Shown piece after piece: positions 1-8,215 of a stretch of DNA of 64,000 bases. The stretch is taken from NCBI RefSeq assembly GCF_017916275.1, contig NZ_JAFMST010000003.1, forward strand, positions 186,001-250,000, read 5' to 3'. The position numbers and the translations under genes were made by a program. The stretch's first letter is position 1; every line of letters begins with the position of its first letter. Source of the DNA: Rubellimicrobium arenae (GTDB taxonomy: Bacteria > Pseudomonadota > Alphaproteobacteria > Rhodobacterales > Rhodobacteraceae). Below the pieces are notes generated by a model, which worked only from the letters and a program-made list of their open reading frames with translations, did not search any database and was not told the origin of the DNA.

Positions 1-1
1 C

Positions 2-1570
2 CTTCGCGGGACGATCCTGCTCGCGCGCCGGGCCTCGGTGGTGGGTGTGCTCGGCCTGGGCTACGTGTACTTCCAGCTCACCGGGGCGGGGGTGGCGCTG
101 TCGGCCATCGGGCTCATCGCCTTCGCCGGGGTGGCGCAGATCCTCCCCGCTATGCTGGGCGGCATCTTCTGGCGCGGAGGCACGGCGATCGGGGCGGGGA
201 CGGGCCTTCTCCTTGGCGCGGCGGTCTGGATCTGGACGCTGTTCCTGCCGTCGTTCGGAACCGCCGTGATCCCGGCCGAGGTCATGGCCCGGGGACCGTT
301 CGGGATCGGATGGCTCCGACCCGACGCGCTGTTCGGCATCGAAGGGGTCGACCCCCTCCTGCACGCGGTCATCTGGTCGCTGCTGCTCAATGCGGGGTCC
401 TTCACGCTGGTGTCGCTGCTCACCTTTCCCAAGCCCCTCGAACGGCTTCAGGGGGTGCAGTTCGTCAACGTCTTCGAGCAGTCCGGCCCGGCGCGGACCT
501 GGTCGCGCAGCGGCGCCGAGGTCGAGGACCTGCTCGTGCTCGCGCAGCGGGTCCTTGGGGGCGAAGCGGCGCTCGGCCTTTTCCAGAGCGAGGCCGAGGG
601 GCAGGGCAAGTCCGGCCACCTTCCGGACCCGACGCCGGCCTTTCTCCAGCGCCTGGAACGCGAACTCGCCGGTTCGGTCGGCGCGGCGGCGGCTCATGCC
701 CTGGTCGGACAGCTCGTGCAGGGACCGGGGGTGTCGGTCGAGGACCTGATGGCGGTGGCCGACGAGGCGGCGCAGATCCTCGAATACAGCGCAAGGCTCG
801 AGGCCAAGTCCGCCGAGCAGGACCGCACCGCCCGGGCGCTGCGGGAAGCCAACGACAAGCTGACCCAGCTGGCCCGGCAAAAGGACGCCTTCCTGAGCCG
901 CATCAGCCATGAACTGCGCACGCCGATGACATCCATCCGGTCCTTCTCCTCGCTCTTGGGCGAGGAAGGTCTGGGCGAGGATGACGCGCGCCGGTTCGCC
1001 CGCATCGTCGAGGCCGAGGCGCAGCGCATGACCCGGCTGCTCGACGACCTGCTCGACCTGTCGGTGTTGCGGGACGGGCAGGTGTCGCTCAAGCGGCGGG
1101 AAGGACTGCTGTCCGAGGTCATCGATCGGGCGATCCTGTCCGCCGGTGCCATGCATGGGAGCCTGCGGATCGTCAGGGAGCCCGCATCCGAGGCGGTGCC
1201 GGTGGTGACCGATCTGGACCGGCTGGCCCAGGTCTTCATCAATCTCGTGTCGAACGCCCGCAAGTACTGCGATGCGGAACGGCCCGAGTTGCGCATCTCG
1301 GTCCGGCGCCGGCGAGGTCAGGTGATCGTGGATTTCGCCGACAACGGCAGCGGCATCCCGGCCCCCGAACGCGAGGTCATCTTCGAGTCCTTCGCCCGGC
1401 TGTCCGGCCGCCGCGCCGGCCAGTCGGAGCCGACCGGGGCCGGGCTTGGCCTGGCGATCTGCCGGGAGGTCATGGCCCGGCTGGGCGGATCGATCGCCTA
1501 CCTGCCGGGGCAGGGAGGGGCCGCGTTCCGGGTCGCCTTCCCGCAGGGCCATGCCGCCGCCGCCGAGTGA
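2..1570 (+). CDS. Symporter-fused sensor histidine kinase, 5' end cut by window edge
   Basis: The reading frame is open to the left edge, so the true start lies outside the window. The first ~85 residues hold about three hydrophobic segments with the LPAMLGGIFWRGG sequence typical of the last helices of sodium:solute symporter (SSSF/PutP-like) domains. A linker of ~190 residues follows, ending in a likely coiled coil. The kinase core then shows the H-box (SHELRTP; phospho-acceptor His codon at 908-910), an N-box (NLVSNARKY), DNGSGIP and GLGLAI. This matches the CbrA-like class in which a transporter module is the sensor of a membrane kinase. No receiver domain follows, and the next gene is not a response regulator, so the partner is unknown. 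The ligand cannot be told from the sequence. Confident for the domain architecture. Confidence 0.85.
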   Translation, partial: LRGTILLARRASVVGVLGLGYVYFQLTGAGVALSAIGLIAFAGVAQILPAMLGGIFWRGGTAIGAGTGLLLGAAVWIWTLFLPSFGTAVIPAEVMARGPFGIGWLRPDALFGIEGVDPLLHAVIWSLLLNAGSFTLVSLLTFPKPLERLQGVQFVNVFEQSGPARTWSRSGAEVEDLLVLAQRVLGGEAALGLFQSEAEGQGKSGHLPDPTPAFLQRLERELAGSVGAAAAHALVGQLVQGPGVSVEDLMAVADEAAQILEYSARLEAKSAEQDRTARALREANDKLTQLARQKDAFLSRISHELRTPMTSIRSFSSLLGEEGLGEDDARRFARIVEAEAQRMTRLLDDLLDLSVLRDGQVSLKRREGLLSEVIDRAILSAGAMHGSLRIVREPASEAVPVVTDLDRLAQVFINLVSNARKYCDAERPELRISVRRRRGQVIVDFADNGSGIPAPEREVIFESFARLSGRRAGQSEPTGAGLGLAICREVMARLGGSIAYLPGQGGAAFRVAFPQGHAAAAE

Positions 1571-1652
1571 ACGGGTTCATCGGTGCTGCCGTTTACCAAG
1601 TCTCAATGACTCGGCCGGTATGCTGGTCCGGTCTTAGAAGGGACCTGACCCC

Positions 1653-2585
1653 GTGGAGCCGACGACCACGAGCCTTATGCGTCGCATGGTGCGGCGCCCC
1701 CCGCCACCTTCGGCCCTGACCCCGGCCCGCGCCTTGCGGCTGGCGATGACCCGCGCGGCCGAGGAGTCGGTTGGCCTGCATGTCGCCGTGCTGGGCGTCA
1801 GCGTCGATGAGGGGCCCTTGGACGACCTCCTGTCGCGGCTGGAGGACGGACTGATGCTGGTCGCCCTTTACGAGGGGGATGATCCGGTCGGCCTTGTCGC
1901 TCTGGACGCCGAGGCCCGCTCGGCCGTCATCGAGGTCCAGACGCTGGGGCGCGTTCCCCCCGTCCCGCCCGAGCCGCGGGAGGTGACGGCCGCCGACGTC
2001 GCGCTGGCTCGGCCTCTCCTGACCGCCTTCCTTCGGGAGGTGGAGGACGCGACGGCGGGTACGGTCCTGGCCGGATGGGTGCGTGGGCCCCGCGCGACGG
2101 CACGGATTCCCGGTCCCCGGGAAGCGATGATGATCCTGGCCGATACGGCGTACCGGGTCGTCCGTCTGACACTGGATCTTGGCGCGGGAGAGCGACAGGG
2201 CCTGATCCTGCTCCTGATCCGGCAGGAGGCTCCCAAGCCCGCCGCGGCGGACCCTCGGACCGCCGATCCGCCGACCGTGGCGCCGCAGGTGCTTGGCGCT
2301 CAGGCAACCCTCGTGGCCGTGCTTCACCGGCTGCAGCTTTCTCTGGCCGACGCCGAGGGGTTGCAGGTTGGGCAGATCGTGCCCCTCCCAGGCGTCACCG
2401 TGGCGTCCGTGCGGGTCGAAGGCGGCGGAATCGACCTGGGACCCGCGCGCTTGGGTCAGGTCGCGGGCATGCGCGCGATCCGGATCGAGGAGCCGCTGAC
2501 TCCGTGCCTACAGGACATCCCCGTCGCCCAGGAGCCTTCCGTCGAGCCGCCGCTCCTGGGGCCGGAGGAGGACTGGAACCTCTGA
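1653..2585 (+). CDS. FliM/FliN-family (SpoA domain) flagellar motor switch-like protein
   Basis: 310 residues from a GTG start with an AGAAGGGA Shine-Dalgarno upstream; an ATG 8 codons in is an alternative start. Residues ~218-285 read as a SpoA/FliN C-terminal domain: a strand-rich segment LHRLQLSLADAEGL followed by LQVGQIVPLPG and ending LGQVAGMRAIRI. The N-terminal two thirds (PARALRLAMTRAAEE, VEVQTLGRV) resembles the divergent FliM-like proteins of Rhodobacteraceae, which would sit in the flagellar C-ring. No other flagellar gene is adjacent, but a fliG is present at the right edge of the window. It could also be a type III secretion C-ring homologue, but no secretion genes are here. Good for the domain, moderate for a flagellar role. 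Confidence 0.7.
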   Translation: MEPTTTSLMRRMVRRPPPPSALTPARALRLAMTRAAEESVGLHVAVLGVSVDEGPLDDLLSRLEDGLMLVALYEGDDPVGLVALDAEARSAVIEVQTLGRVPPVPPEPREVTAADVALARPLLTAFLREVEDATAGTVLAGWVRGPRATARIPGPREAMMILADTAYRVVRLTLDLGAGERQGLILLLIRQEAPKPAAADPRTADPPTVAPQVLGAQATLVAVLHRLQLSLADAEGLQVGQIVPLPGVTVASVRVEGGGIDLGPARLGQVAGMRAIRIEEPLTPCLQDIPVAQEPSVEPPLLGPEEDWNL

Positions 2586-2647
2586 TGCGGCAACGGGGCC
2601 CCATCTGGGACCCCGTGCCGAAGACGCCGTTACGACAGAGTCGCCGG

Positions 2648-3196
2648 TCAGCGCTTGGACGTCTCGCCAGAGGCGGAAAGCGCCATGAACTTGGTGGTCA
2701 GCTGATCCGTCATGCCCAGCAGGGTAGCGAAGGTCTTTTCCTCCTCCCGCAGGGTCGCTTCGTAGATCGCGATATGGTGCTGGTGGCCGGTGGCCTGCGC
2801 CATGGCGATCAGCGACCGGTAGGTGGCCTGCTCGAAGGCTTCGAAGGCCACGTTCGCGAAGTGGTTCTTCATGATCTCGTCCGACATCGCCGTATGGGCG
2901 ATGGCCGCCATGTTCCCCGAGAACATGGTCGCGAGATCCTTGACCGTGGATGGGCTGGTCCCGAACTCCTGCAGGATTCCGTCGAGCCGCTGGATCTGGG
3001 CTTCGGTCTCGGCCCCGTGCTGGCGCAGCACCGCCGCGACCTCGGGATAGTTCTCGATCCTCTCGAGCTGCCTGTTGATGAGCTGGGTAGCCTGCTTCTC
3101 GAGGGCATGGGCGCTCTGGATGCCCATGATGTAGTCCTGCTTGGCCTGGTCCGAGTTCATCAGCGACCCGGAGGACGCGCCTTGATCGTATGCCAT
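2648..3196 (-). CDS. DUF892 (YciE/YciF-type) ferritin-like protein
   Basis: 182 residues, mostly helical, without signal peptide. The sequence reads as a DUF892 four-helix bundle: DYIMGIQSAHALEKQA, then HGAETEAQIQRLDGIL, and later NVAFEAFEQATYRSL and AIYEATLREEEK, which carry the spaced Glu and His residues that bind a di-metal centre in ferritin-like proteins. Members are cytoplasmic and are commonly induced by general or osmotic stress; the exact reaction is not established. Fits the family length. A promoter resembling the sigma-EcfG type lies just upstream at 3230-3254 and agrees with stress control (inference). It stands alone, opposite in direction to the FliM-like gene. Confidence 0.85.
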   Translation of the reverse strand: MAYDQGASSGSLMNSDQAKQDYIMGIQSAHALEKQATQLINRQLERIENYPEVAAVLRQHGAETEAQIQRLDGILQEFGTSPSTVKDLATMFSGNMAAIAHTAMSDEIMKNHFANVAFEAFEQATYRSLIAMAQATGHQHHIAIYEATLREEEKTFATLLGMTDQLTTKFMALSASGETSKR

Positions 3197-3229
3197 GAAC
3201 CGTCTCCTGCGGTTTGGTTTCGAGGACCA

Positions 3230-3254
3230 AACGCCGGGATCGGAAAGGGGTTCA
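3230..3254 (-). promoter_or_regulatory. Possible general-stress (sigma-EcfG-like) promoter of the DUF892 gene
   Basis: Read on the minus strand this is TGAAC, 16 bases, CGTT, close to the alphaproteobacterial EcfG consensus GGAAC-N16/17-CGTT (one mismatch). It ends 33 bases before the ATG. A 7-bp inverted repeat, GTTTGGT (3212-3218) and ACCAAAC (3226-3232), overlaps the -10 part and could be an operator or a leader hairpin. The consensus match is seen; use by the stress sigma factor is inferred. Confidence 0.4.
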
Positions 3255-3277
3255 GGGAAACATTGCCGCAGGGGCGA

Positions 3278-3694
3278 TCAACCTCGCGCGAGGTCGAGCC
3301 GCTGGCGCAGGGCCGAAAGGTCGTAGCCCGCCCGCCCAGTGGCCGAAAGGATTTCGTCCGTCGGCATGCGGCCCGCCTGCGCAAGGGACCAGAGGATCGA
3401 CGACCGGGTGCCCGACGCGCAATAGGCCAGCGTCGGCCCGCTGGCCATCGCGTCGGATTGGGCGGCGATCCGATTCGGCGTCATCGTCGGATGGGTCACC
3501 GGGTTCTCGACGAAGTTCAGGCCCGCCGCCTCGGCGGCGATGCGCAGGACGTCGGCGGAGAGTTCGACAGGAACCTCGACATCCGGACGGTTGCAGATGA
3601 TCGTCCTGAACCCTTGCGCGGCAATCTCCGGCACGTCCTCGGGCGCGATCTGCGGCGATACGGCGTAGTCGGGGGTGATGCGGCGGATGTCCAT
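3278..3694 (-). CDS. DUF442/TIGR01244-type sulfurtransferase or phosphatase-fold protein
   Basis: 138 residues starting MDIRRITPDYAVSPQ. This start follows an AAGGATG Shine-Dalgarno and fits the family; an upstream ATG 26 codons earlier would add an Arg/Gly-rich tail and is unlikely. The family signature is seen: FRTIICNRPD near residue 30 and the active-site loop YCASGTRS near residue 90, with Cys as nucleophile and Arg for oxyanion binding (C-x-x-G-x-R, rhodanese-like loop on a tyrosine-phosphatase fold). Related domains fused to Blh are linked to sulfide and persulfide handling. Cytoplasmic. The substrate is unknown. Confidence 0.8.
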   Translation of the reverse strand: MDIRRITPDYAVSPQIAPEDVPEIAAQGFRTIICNRPDVEVPVELSADVLRIAAEAAGLNFVENPVTHPTMTPNRIAAQSDAMASGPTLAYCASGTRSSILWSLAQAGRMPTDEILSATGRAGYDLSALRQRLDLARG

Positions 3695-3735
3695 GGGATC
3701 ATCCTTAGGCCCAGCCCCGGTGCGCGTCCAGCGCC

Positions 3736-3951
3736 CTACGCGAACACGACCCCAAGGATCACCAAAAGGCAACCCAGGATGGAAAGGAGCAGCGCCCCCA
3801 GGTTGATCGGCAGCGCCTTCTGGAGCCGTGCCCGCAGCGCCGCGTCGTCCAGCCGGGCACGCCGGGCCTGGAGCGCGATGATCCCGCTCCAGACGATCCC
3901 CACGAGACCGAGAAGCGCGACCGCAACGCCGATCCAGATCAGGATGTCCAT
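3736..3951 (-). CDS. Small two-helix membrane protein, unknown function
   Basis: 71 residues starting at the ATG after a GGAGGATCGC Shine-Dalgarno. Two hydrophobic segments (residues ~3-26 and ~50-70) flank a charged loop with LQARRARLDDAALRARLQKALP. It looks like a short inner-membrane protein found in Rhodobacteraceae, without a recognised family name that I can give. The stop lies 41 bases before the start of the DUF442 gene on the same strand, so the two may be co-transcribed. Confidence 0.65.
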   Translation of the reverse strand: MDILIWIGVAVALLGLVGIVWSGIIALQARRARLDDAALRARLQKALPINLGALLLSILGCLLVILGVVFA

Positions 3952-4080
3952 GCGCGATCCTCCGCCGCTGTGCCCTCCGCGCCTACCCCGCGCAGGGGGG
4001 CCGTGCAAGCGTGCTTGCGGCGTGCGGGCTCCCGGGGCTACCCCATCCACACGAGCAGTCCCAAAAGAAGGAATCGTGCA

Positions 4081-4341
4081 ATGCCGCCTCACCTGTCCGT
4101 GGTCGAGACGAACCCCCTTCCGGGCGAGGAAATCCGCGCCTTCATCGAACGGTACGAGTCGCTCGAGGCCCAGAAGAAGGACCTTGCGGAAGAGATGAAG
4201 GAAGTGATGGCCGAGGCCAAGGGGCGCGGCTACGACACGAAGATCCTCAAGAAGATCATTGCGATCCGCAAGCGCGACAAGGACGACATCGCCGAAGAGG
4301 AAGCGATCCTCGAACTCTACAAGGAAGCTCTCGGCATGTGA
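4081..4341 (+). CDS. gapR: GapR-family (DUF2312) nucleoid-associated DNA-binding protein
   Basis: 86 residues, starting at an ATG 6 bases after AAGAAGGAA. The protein is almost entirely helical and charged: GEEIRAFIERYESLEAQKK, KEVMAEAKGRGYDTK, ILKKIIAIRKRDKDD. This is the DUF2312 pattern of GapR, a tetramer that encircles overtwisted DNA ahead of polymerases, stimulates topoisomerases and affects the alphaproteobacterial cell cycle (Caulobacter). The length is typical. Longer in-frame starts upstream have no family support. High confidence in family, and by inference in role. Confidence 0.9.
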   Translation: MPPHLSVVETNPLPGEEIRAFIERYESLEAQKKDLAEEMKEVMAEAKGRGYDTKILKKIIAIRKRDKDDIAEEEAILELYKEALGM

Positions 4342-4359
4342 GCCGAAGGACGGGAGCCC

Positions 4360-4680
4360 ATGGCCTGGATCATCCTTCTCATCGCCGGCCTCTTCGAGGT
4401 GGGTTGGGCCGTGGGCCTCAAGTACACGGAAGGTTTCACCCGGTTGTGGCCGACCTTGGGGACCGCCGCCGCCATGGCCCTGAGCCTCGTGCTCCTGGGC
4501 CTCGCGCTGCGGACCCTGCCGCTCGGGACGGCCTACGCCGTCTGGACCGGCGTCGGCACGGTCGGCACCGCCATCCTGGGCATCTGGCTGTTTGGGGAAT
4601 CGGCGGACGTGCTCCGGCTCGTCTGCATCGGCCTGATCGTCGCGGGCATCGTGGGGCTGAAGCTGGTGGCGCCGCATTGA
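4360..4680 (+). CDS. sugE: SMR-family exporter, SugE/Gdx type
   Basis: 106 residues with four predicted helices, the standard size of small multidrug resistance proteins. The glutamate of helix 1 is in place ([13 protein letters not shown]), and the second signature, [17 protein letters not shown], is that of the SugE/Gdx branch, which exports guanidinium by proton antiport as an antiparallel homodimer, rather than the broad-range EmrE branch. It follows gapR by 18 bases. No guanidine riboswitch was recognised upstream, so control is probably through the gapR transcript. Confidence 0.88.
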   Translation: MAWIILLIAGLFEVGWAVGLKYTEGFTRLWPTLGTAAAMALSLVLLGLALRTLPLGTAYAVWTGVGTVGTAILGIWLFGESADVLRLVCIGLIVAGIVGLKLVAPH

Positions 4681-4785
4681 TCCGGCTGGCCGGGCCGATC
4701 GGGCCCTGCGCTGCCGGGAACGCCTGCCAAGGTCTTGAGACGGCCCGAGTCGACAAGATCGGTCGGCTGAAGTACGGCTCCGCGC

Positions 4786-6444
4786 ATGATTGAGCAGATC
4801 GGTCAGGATGCACCCGCCCGGGCCCTGTCACGGCTTCGCCTGGACGGCTGGTCGATTATGGCCGTGCTTATCGCCGGCGTGGTGCTGCTGCCCGTGGCCG
4901 CCGTGCTGTGGATCGCGCTGCAGGGCGGCTGGGAGATCTGGCCCCATCTGCTGTCCACCACGCTTCCCCGCTACGTGAGCAATACCGTGGTCCTGATGGC
5001 GGGCGTGGGGCTTCTGACCGCGGCGGTGGGGACGGGGGCGGCCTGGCTCGTGACCCTTTACAGGTTTCCGGGCCGCAACTGGCTGCAATGGGCCCTGCTC
5101 CTGCCCTTGGCCGTCCCGGCCTATGTCGGCGCCTATGCGCTGGTGGACTTCCTGGAATACGCGGGTCCGGTCCAGCGCGCCCTGCGGGCCCTGTTCGGCT
5201 GGGAAACCGCCCGCGACTACTGGTTCCCCGAGATCCGGACCCGCGGGGCCGCCATCCTGGTGCTGTCCGGCTCGTTCTATCCTTACGTTTACCTGCTGGC
5301 CTGCGCCGCGTTCCGCGAACAGTCCGGCGCCGTCTTCGAGGTCGCGCGCGCTCTTGGCGCCGGGGCCTGGTCCCGGTTCTTCCGGGTCGGGATCCCGCTG
5401 GCGCGCCCGGCCATCGCGGCGGGTGCGGCCGTCGTGATGATGGAAACCGTGAACGATTTCGGCGCGGTGGACTATTTTGCGGTGCAGACGCTGACGACGG
5501 GCATCTTCTCGGTCTGGCTCCAGGCCGGGAACCTGGCCGGCGCCGCCCAATTGTCGGCCTGCGTGCTGGTCATCATCGTCCTCCTCGTGACCCTGGAGAA
5601 GGCGAGCCGCCGCCGCGCCAGGACCCATGCGTCCGCCCGGGCGATGCGGCCGATCGCACCCCAGGATCTGCAGGGAGTCAAAGGCTGGGCGGCGTCGCTG
5701 GCCTGCCTCCTGCCCTTCCTGGGCGGCTTTGTCCTGCCCGTCGCGGTGCTGGCCTCGCATTCCCTGAACGCCGCGCAGTGGGTCGAGCCCGGTCTGGCGC
5801 GGGCTCTCGTCCATTCGCTCGCGACGGGGGGAGCGGCGGCCTTCCTTTGCGTCTCGCTCGGCCTCGTGATGGTGTACGGAGCGCGTCTGTCCCGCCGCAG
5901 GCTCCCGGTGCTCCTGCTGCCCATCACGGCGATCGGCTATGCAGTCCCCGGAGCTGTGCTCGGCATCGGCACGTTGATCCCGCTGGCCGCGTTCGACAAT
6001 TCCTTGGCCGATCTGGTACTGCGGCTGACCGGGGTGGATCCTGGCCTGATCCTCACGGGGACCGCCGGGGCGCTCACGCTCGCTTATGTCGTCAGGTTCT
6101 TTGCCGTGGCGCAGGGTTCGGCGGATGCGGCGCTGGCGCGGATCTCGCCGTCACTCCCGATGGCGGCACGCTCGCTCGGCCGATCGGCCGGGCAGACCCT
6201 GACCGCGGTCCACCTGCCCCTGGCGCGCGCCTCGCTCGGGTCTGCGCTACTGCTGGTCTTCGTCGACTGCGTGAAGGAGCTGCCGGCCACGCTGCTGCTG
6301 CGCCCCTTCAGCTTCGACACCTTGGCCACACGGGTCCAGGCCAAGGCCAGCCTCGAGAACCTGTCCGAGGCGGCGCCAGCCGCGCTGACCATCACGCTCG
6401 TGGGCCTGATCGCGACGGCCCTGCTGGCACGGGCAAGCCGCTGA
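4786..6444 (+). CDS. Iron(III)-type ABC transporter permease (FbpB-like, fused two-domain)
   Basis: 552 residues with about twelve hydrophobic segments in two homologous halves, as in the FbpB/SfuB/HitB family that imports ferric iron (some members thiamine). Each half has a permease EAA loop that contacts the ATPase: ALGAGAWSRFFRVGIPLARP near residue 190 and SLGRSAGQTLTAVHLPLARA near residue 465. FGAVDYFAVQTLTTGIF and VKELPATLLLRPF are typical of iron permeases. No binding protein or ATPase gene lies next to it, so those subunits must be elsewhere. The start chosen gives a short cytoplasmic N-terminus; an ATG at 4858 is possible. Confidence 0.88.
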   Translation: MIEQIGQDAPARALSRLRLDGWSIMAVLIAGVVLLPVAAVLWIALQGGWEIWPHLLSTTLPRYVSNTVVLMAGVGLLTAAVGTGAAWLVTLYRFPGRNWLQWALLLPLAVPAYVGAYALVDFLEYAGPVQRALRALFGWETARDYWFPEIRTRGAAILVLSGSFYPYVYLLACAAFREQSGAVFEVARALGAGAWSRFFRVGIPLARPAIAAGAAVVMMETVNDFGAVDYFAVQTLTTGIFSVWLQAGNLAGAAQLSACVLVIIVLLVTLEKASRRRARTHASARAMRPIAPQDLQGVKGWAASLACLLPFLGGFVLPVAVLASHSLNAAQWVEPGLARALVHSLATGGAAAFLCVSLGLVMVYGARLSRRRLPVLLLPITAIGYAVPGAVLGIGTLIPLAAFDNSLADLVLRLTGVDPGLILTGTAGALTLAYVVRFFAVAQGSADAALARISPSLPMAARSLGRSAGQTLTAVHLPLARASLGSALLLVFVDCVKELPATLLLRPFSFDTLATRVQAKASLENLSEAAPAALTITLVGLIATALLARASR

Positions 6445-6564
6445 CCTTCGGCCCCGGCAGGACCCCATGCGCCCGCCGGGTCAGCGGCGGTCCCTGGCCG
6501 CAGGATGAAACCGCGCCTCCCCAGACCGCGCGCTGGGCCGATCCGATCCGAATTATCGAGAGGG

Positions 6565-6593
6565 TTGCAAGGCTTGCCCGGTCCGCGTAATGC
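6565..6593 (+). promoter_or_regulatory. Probable promoter of the tRNA-Thr gene
   Basis: TTGCAA, 17 bases, TAATGC, with the -10 ending 8 bases before the first tRNA base, the right distance for initiation near the mature 5' end. The -10 match is weak, so this rests mainly on position. Confidence 0.4.
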
Positions 6594-6601
6594 CGAGCCG
6601 T

Positions 6602-6677
6602 GCCCCCATAGCTCAGCTGGTAGAGCAGCTGATTTGTAATCAGAAGGTCGGCGGTTCAAGTCCGTCTGGGGGCACCA
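6602..6677 (+). tRNA. tRNA-Thr (anticodon TGT)
   Basis: 76 bases including an encoded CCA. The acceptor stem GCCCCCA (6602-6608) pairs perfectly with TGGGGGC (6667-6673), followed by discriminator A and CCA. The D-arm GCTC/GAGC and the T-arm GGTTCAAGTCC are present. The anticodon loop reads TT-TGT-AA, decoding ACA (and other ACN) threonine codons. The first pair of the anticodon stem is a G-A mismatch. No attachment-site duplication of its 3' end was noticed. Confidence 0.97.
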
Positions 6678-7169
6678 TTCCTCTGCTCGGGATTCTCGCC
6701 ATTCAGTGGACCTGTGCTCGCCGTGGACGTCCGGATCTTGGCCCTGGAGGCGCGCCGGGCGGGGCAGTCTGCGCAAAGGCCGGTGATCGTCAGCCGTGGG
6801 GCATCACAGGCCGTAGCGTCATCCCCATCCGGACGCGGCGCAGGTCCGCCGGCCCAGGGAGCGGCAAGACCGTCCCACCACAGCAGCGATCTGGGGCTGG
6901 ATGCCCGTGGCACGAGGTGGGCCGCGGCGCAGTTTGCCGACGTCGGGTCGGACGCTGTCCCACCTTCCGCCGACGCCGCCATGCCGTCCGGGACTTGTCG
7001 CGGGCCTTCGGCTCCTGCTGACGCCTCGCAGGAACGGGAGGACCAACAGGGGCGGTGCCCGTGGCCTCGTCAAACGAGCCGTTGCATTTCCCGAACCTGC
7101 TGACAAACTGGCCTCAAAACATGTACGGGTGCGCAAAGCTCCCGTCCGCCGATCGCCAGGGGAGGAACC
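6678..7169 (+). other. Intergenic region, no gene seen
   Basis: About 490 bases between tRNA-Thr and the ABC importer operon. Open frames here have no start signal, no family resemblance and overlap each other. It probably holds the importer promoter near its right end, but no clear -35/-10 pair or operator was found. Confidence 0.5.
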
Positions 7170-8192
7170 ATGACAACGACGACCAGACTGATGGCAGCTA
7201 CCGCCGTGCTCGCACTCGCGGCGCCAGCCTTCGCGGACACTTCAGAGCGCCGCATCGCGCTGTCCAACAACTACGCCGGCAACTCGTGGCGGCAGGCCAT
7301 GCTCGAAAGCTGGACCAAGGTGACCGGACAGGCGGTGACGGACGGAGTCGTCGCCGCTGCCGATGCCTTCACCACGGCCGAGAACCAGGCCACCGAACAG
7401 GCGGCCCAGATCCAGAACATGATCCTGGAAGGCTATGACGCCATCGTGCTGAACGCGGCCTCGCCCACGGCGCTCAATGGCGCGGTCCGGGAAGCCTGCG
7501 ATGCCGGGATCGTGGTCGTGTCCTTCGACGGCATCGTGACCGAGCCCTGCGCCTACCGGATCGCCGTGGACTTCAAGGAGATGGGCCGCAAGCAGGTGGA
7601 GTACCTTTCGGGCCGGATGCCTGAGGGCGGCAACCTGCTCGAGATCCGCGGCCTTGCGGGGGTCTTCGTGGACGACGAGATCAGCGCCGGGATTCACGCG
7701 GGCGTGGAGCAGTTCCCGCAGTTCAGCATCGCGGGTTCGGTTCATGGGGACTGGGCGCAGGACGTGGCCCAGAGGGCTGTCGCGGGCATCCTGCCAAGCC
7801 TGCCTGACGACATCGTGGGCGTCGTGACCCAGGGCGGCGACGGCTATGGCGCCGCGCAGGCCTTCGCCGCCGCAGGACGAACGATGCCCGTCATCATCAT
7901 GGGCAACCGCCAGGACGAGCTCCAGTGGTGGAAGGAGCAGCGGGACGCGAACGGCTACGAAACCATGTCTGTGTCGATCGCGCCGGGTGTCTCGACGTTG
8001 GCGTTCTGGGTGGCGCAGCAGGTGCTCGACGGGCAGCAGGTGCCCCAGGACCTGATCGTTCCGTTCCTGGAGATCAATCAGGACGGTCTCGACGCCGCGC
8101 TCGAGACGACGCCCGCCGGAGGAGTGGCCAACGTGGAGTACACCTTGGACGATGCCAAGGCCGTGATCGCCAAGGGCGGAAGCGCGAACTGA
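7170..8192 (+). CDS. Sugar-type ABC transporter periplasmic binding protein
   Basis: 340 residues, with a signal peptide at residues 1-22 (Lys-free, ending APAFA) and a GGGGAGGAACC Shine-Dalgarno 5-10 bases before the ATG. The mature part is a type I (ribose/galactose-like) binding fold: [14 protein letters not shown] at the N-terminus, then [43 protein letters not shown] and a hinge-closing LIVPFLEI near the C-terminus. It would capture a sugar or sugar-like ligand in the periplasm and deliver it to the membrane complex encoded by the next three genes. The ligand is not evident; an LsrB/autoinducer-2-like or polyol substrate is possible. Confidence 0.87.
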   Translation: MTTTTRLMAATAVLALAAPAFADTSERRIALSNNYAGNSWRQAMLESWTKVTGQAVTDGVVAAADAFTTAENQATEQAAQIQNMILEGYDAIVLNAASPTALNGAVREACDAGIVVVSFDGIVTEPCAYRIAVDFKEMGRKQVEYLSGRMPEGGNLLEIRGLAGVFVDDEISAGIHAGVEQFPQFSIAGSVHGDWAQDVAQRAVAGILPSLPDDIVGVVTQGGDGYGAAQAFAAAGRTMPVIIMGNRQDELQWWKEQRDANGYETMSVSIAPGVSTLAFWVAQQVLDGQQVPQDLIVPFLEINQDGLDAALETTPAGGVANVEYTLDDAKAVIAKGGSAN

Positions 8193-8215
8193 ACCGAAGG
8201 CAGGGGGCGACCCGC

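Noticed and set aside
2075-4198. Long 707-codon plus-strand open frame
   Set aside because: It covers the DUF892 and DUF442 genes on the other strand, its translation is Arg/Pro/Gly-rich without family resemblance, and it is a shadow caused by high GC.
6714-7173. Overlapping open frames after tRNA-Thr
   Set aside because: Short, Arg/Pro-rich, mutually overlapping in several frames and without start signals; I found no sign of an integrase or prophage at this tRNA.
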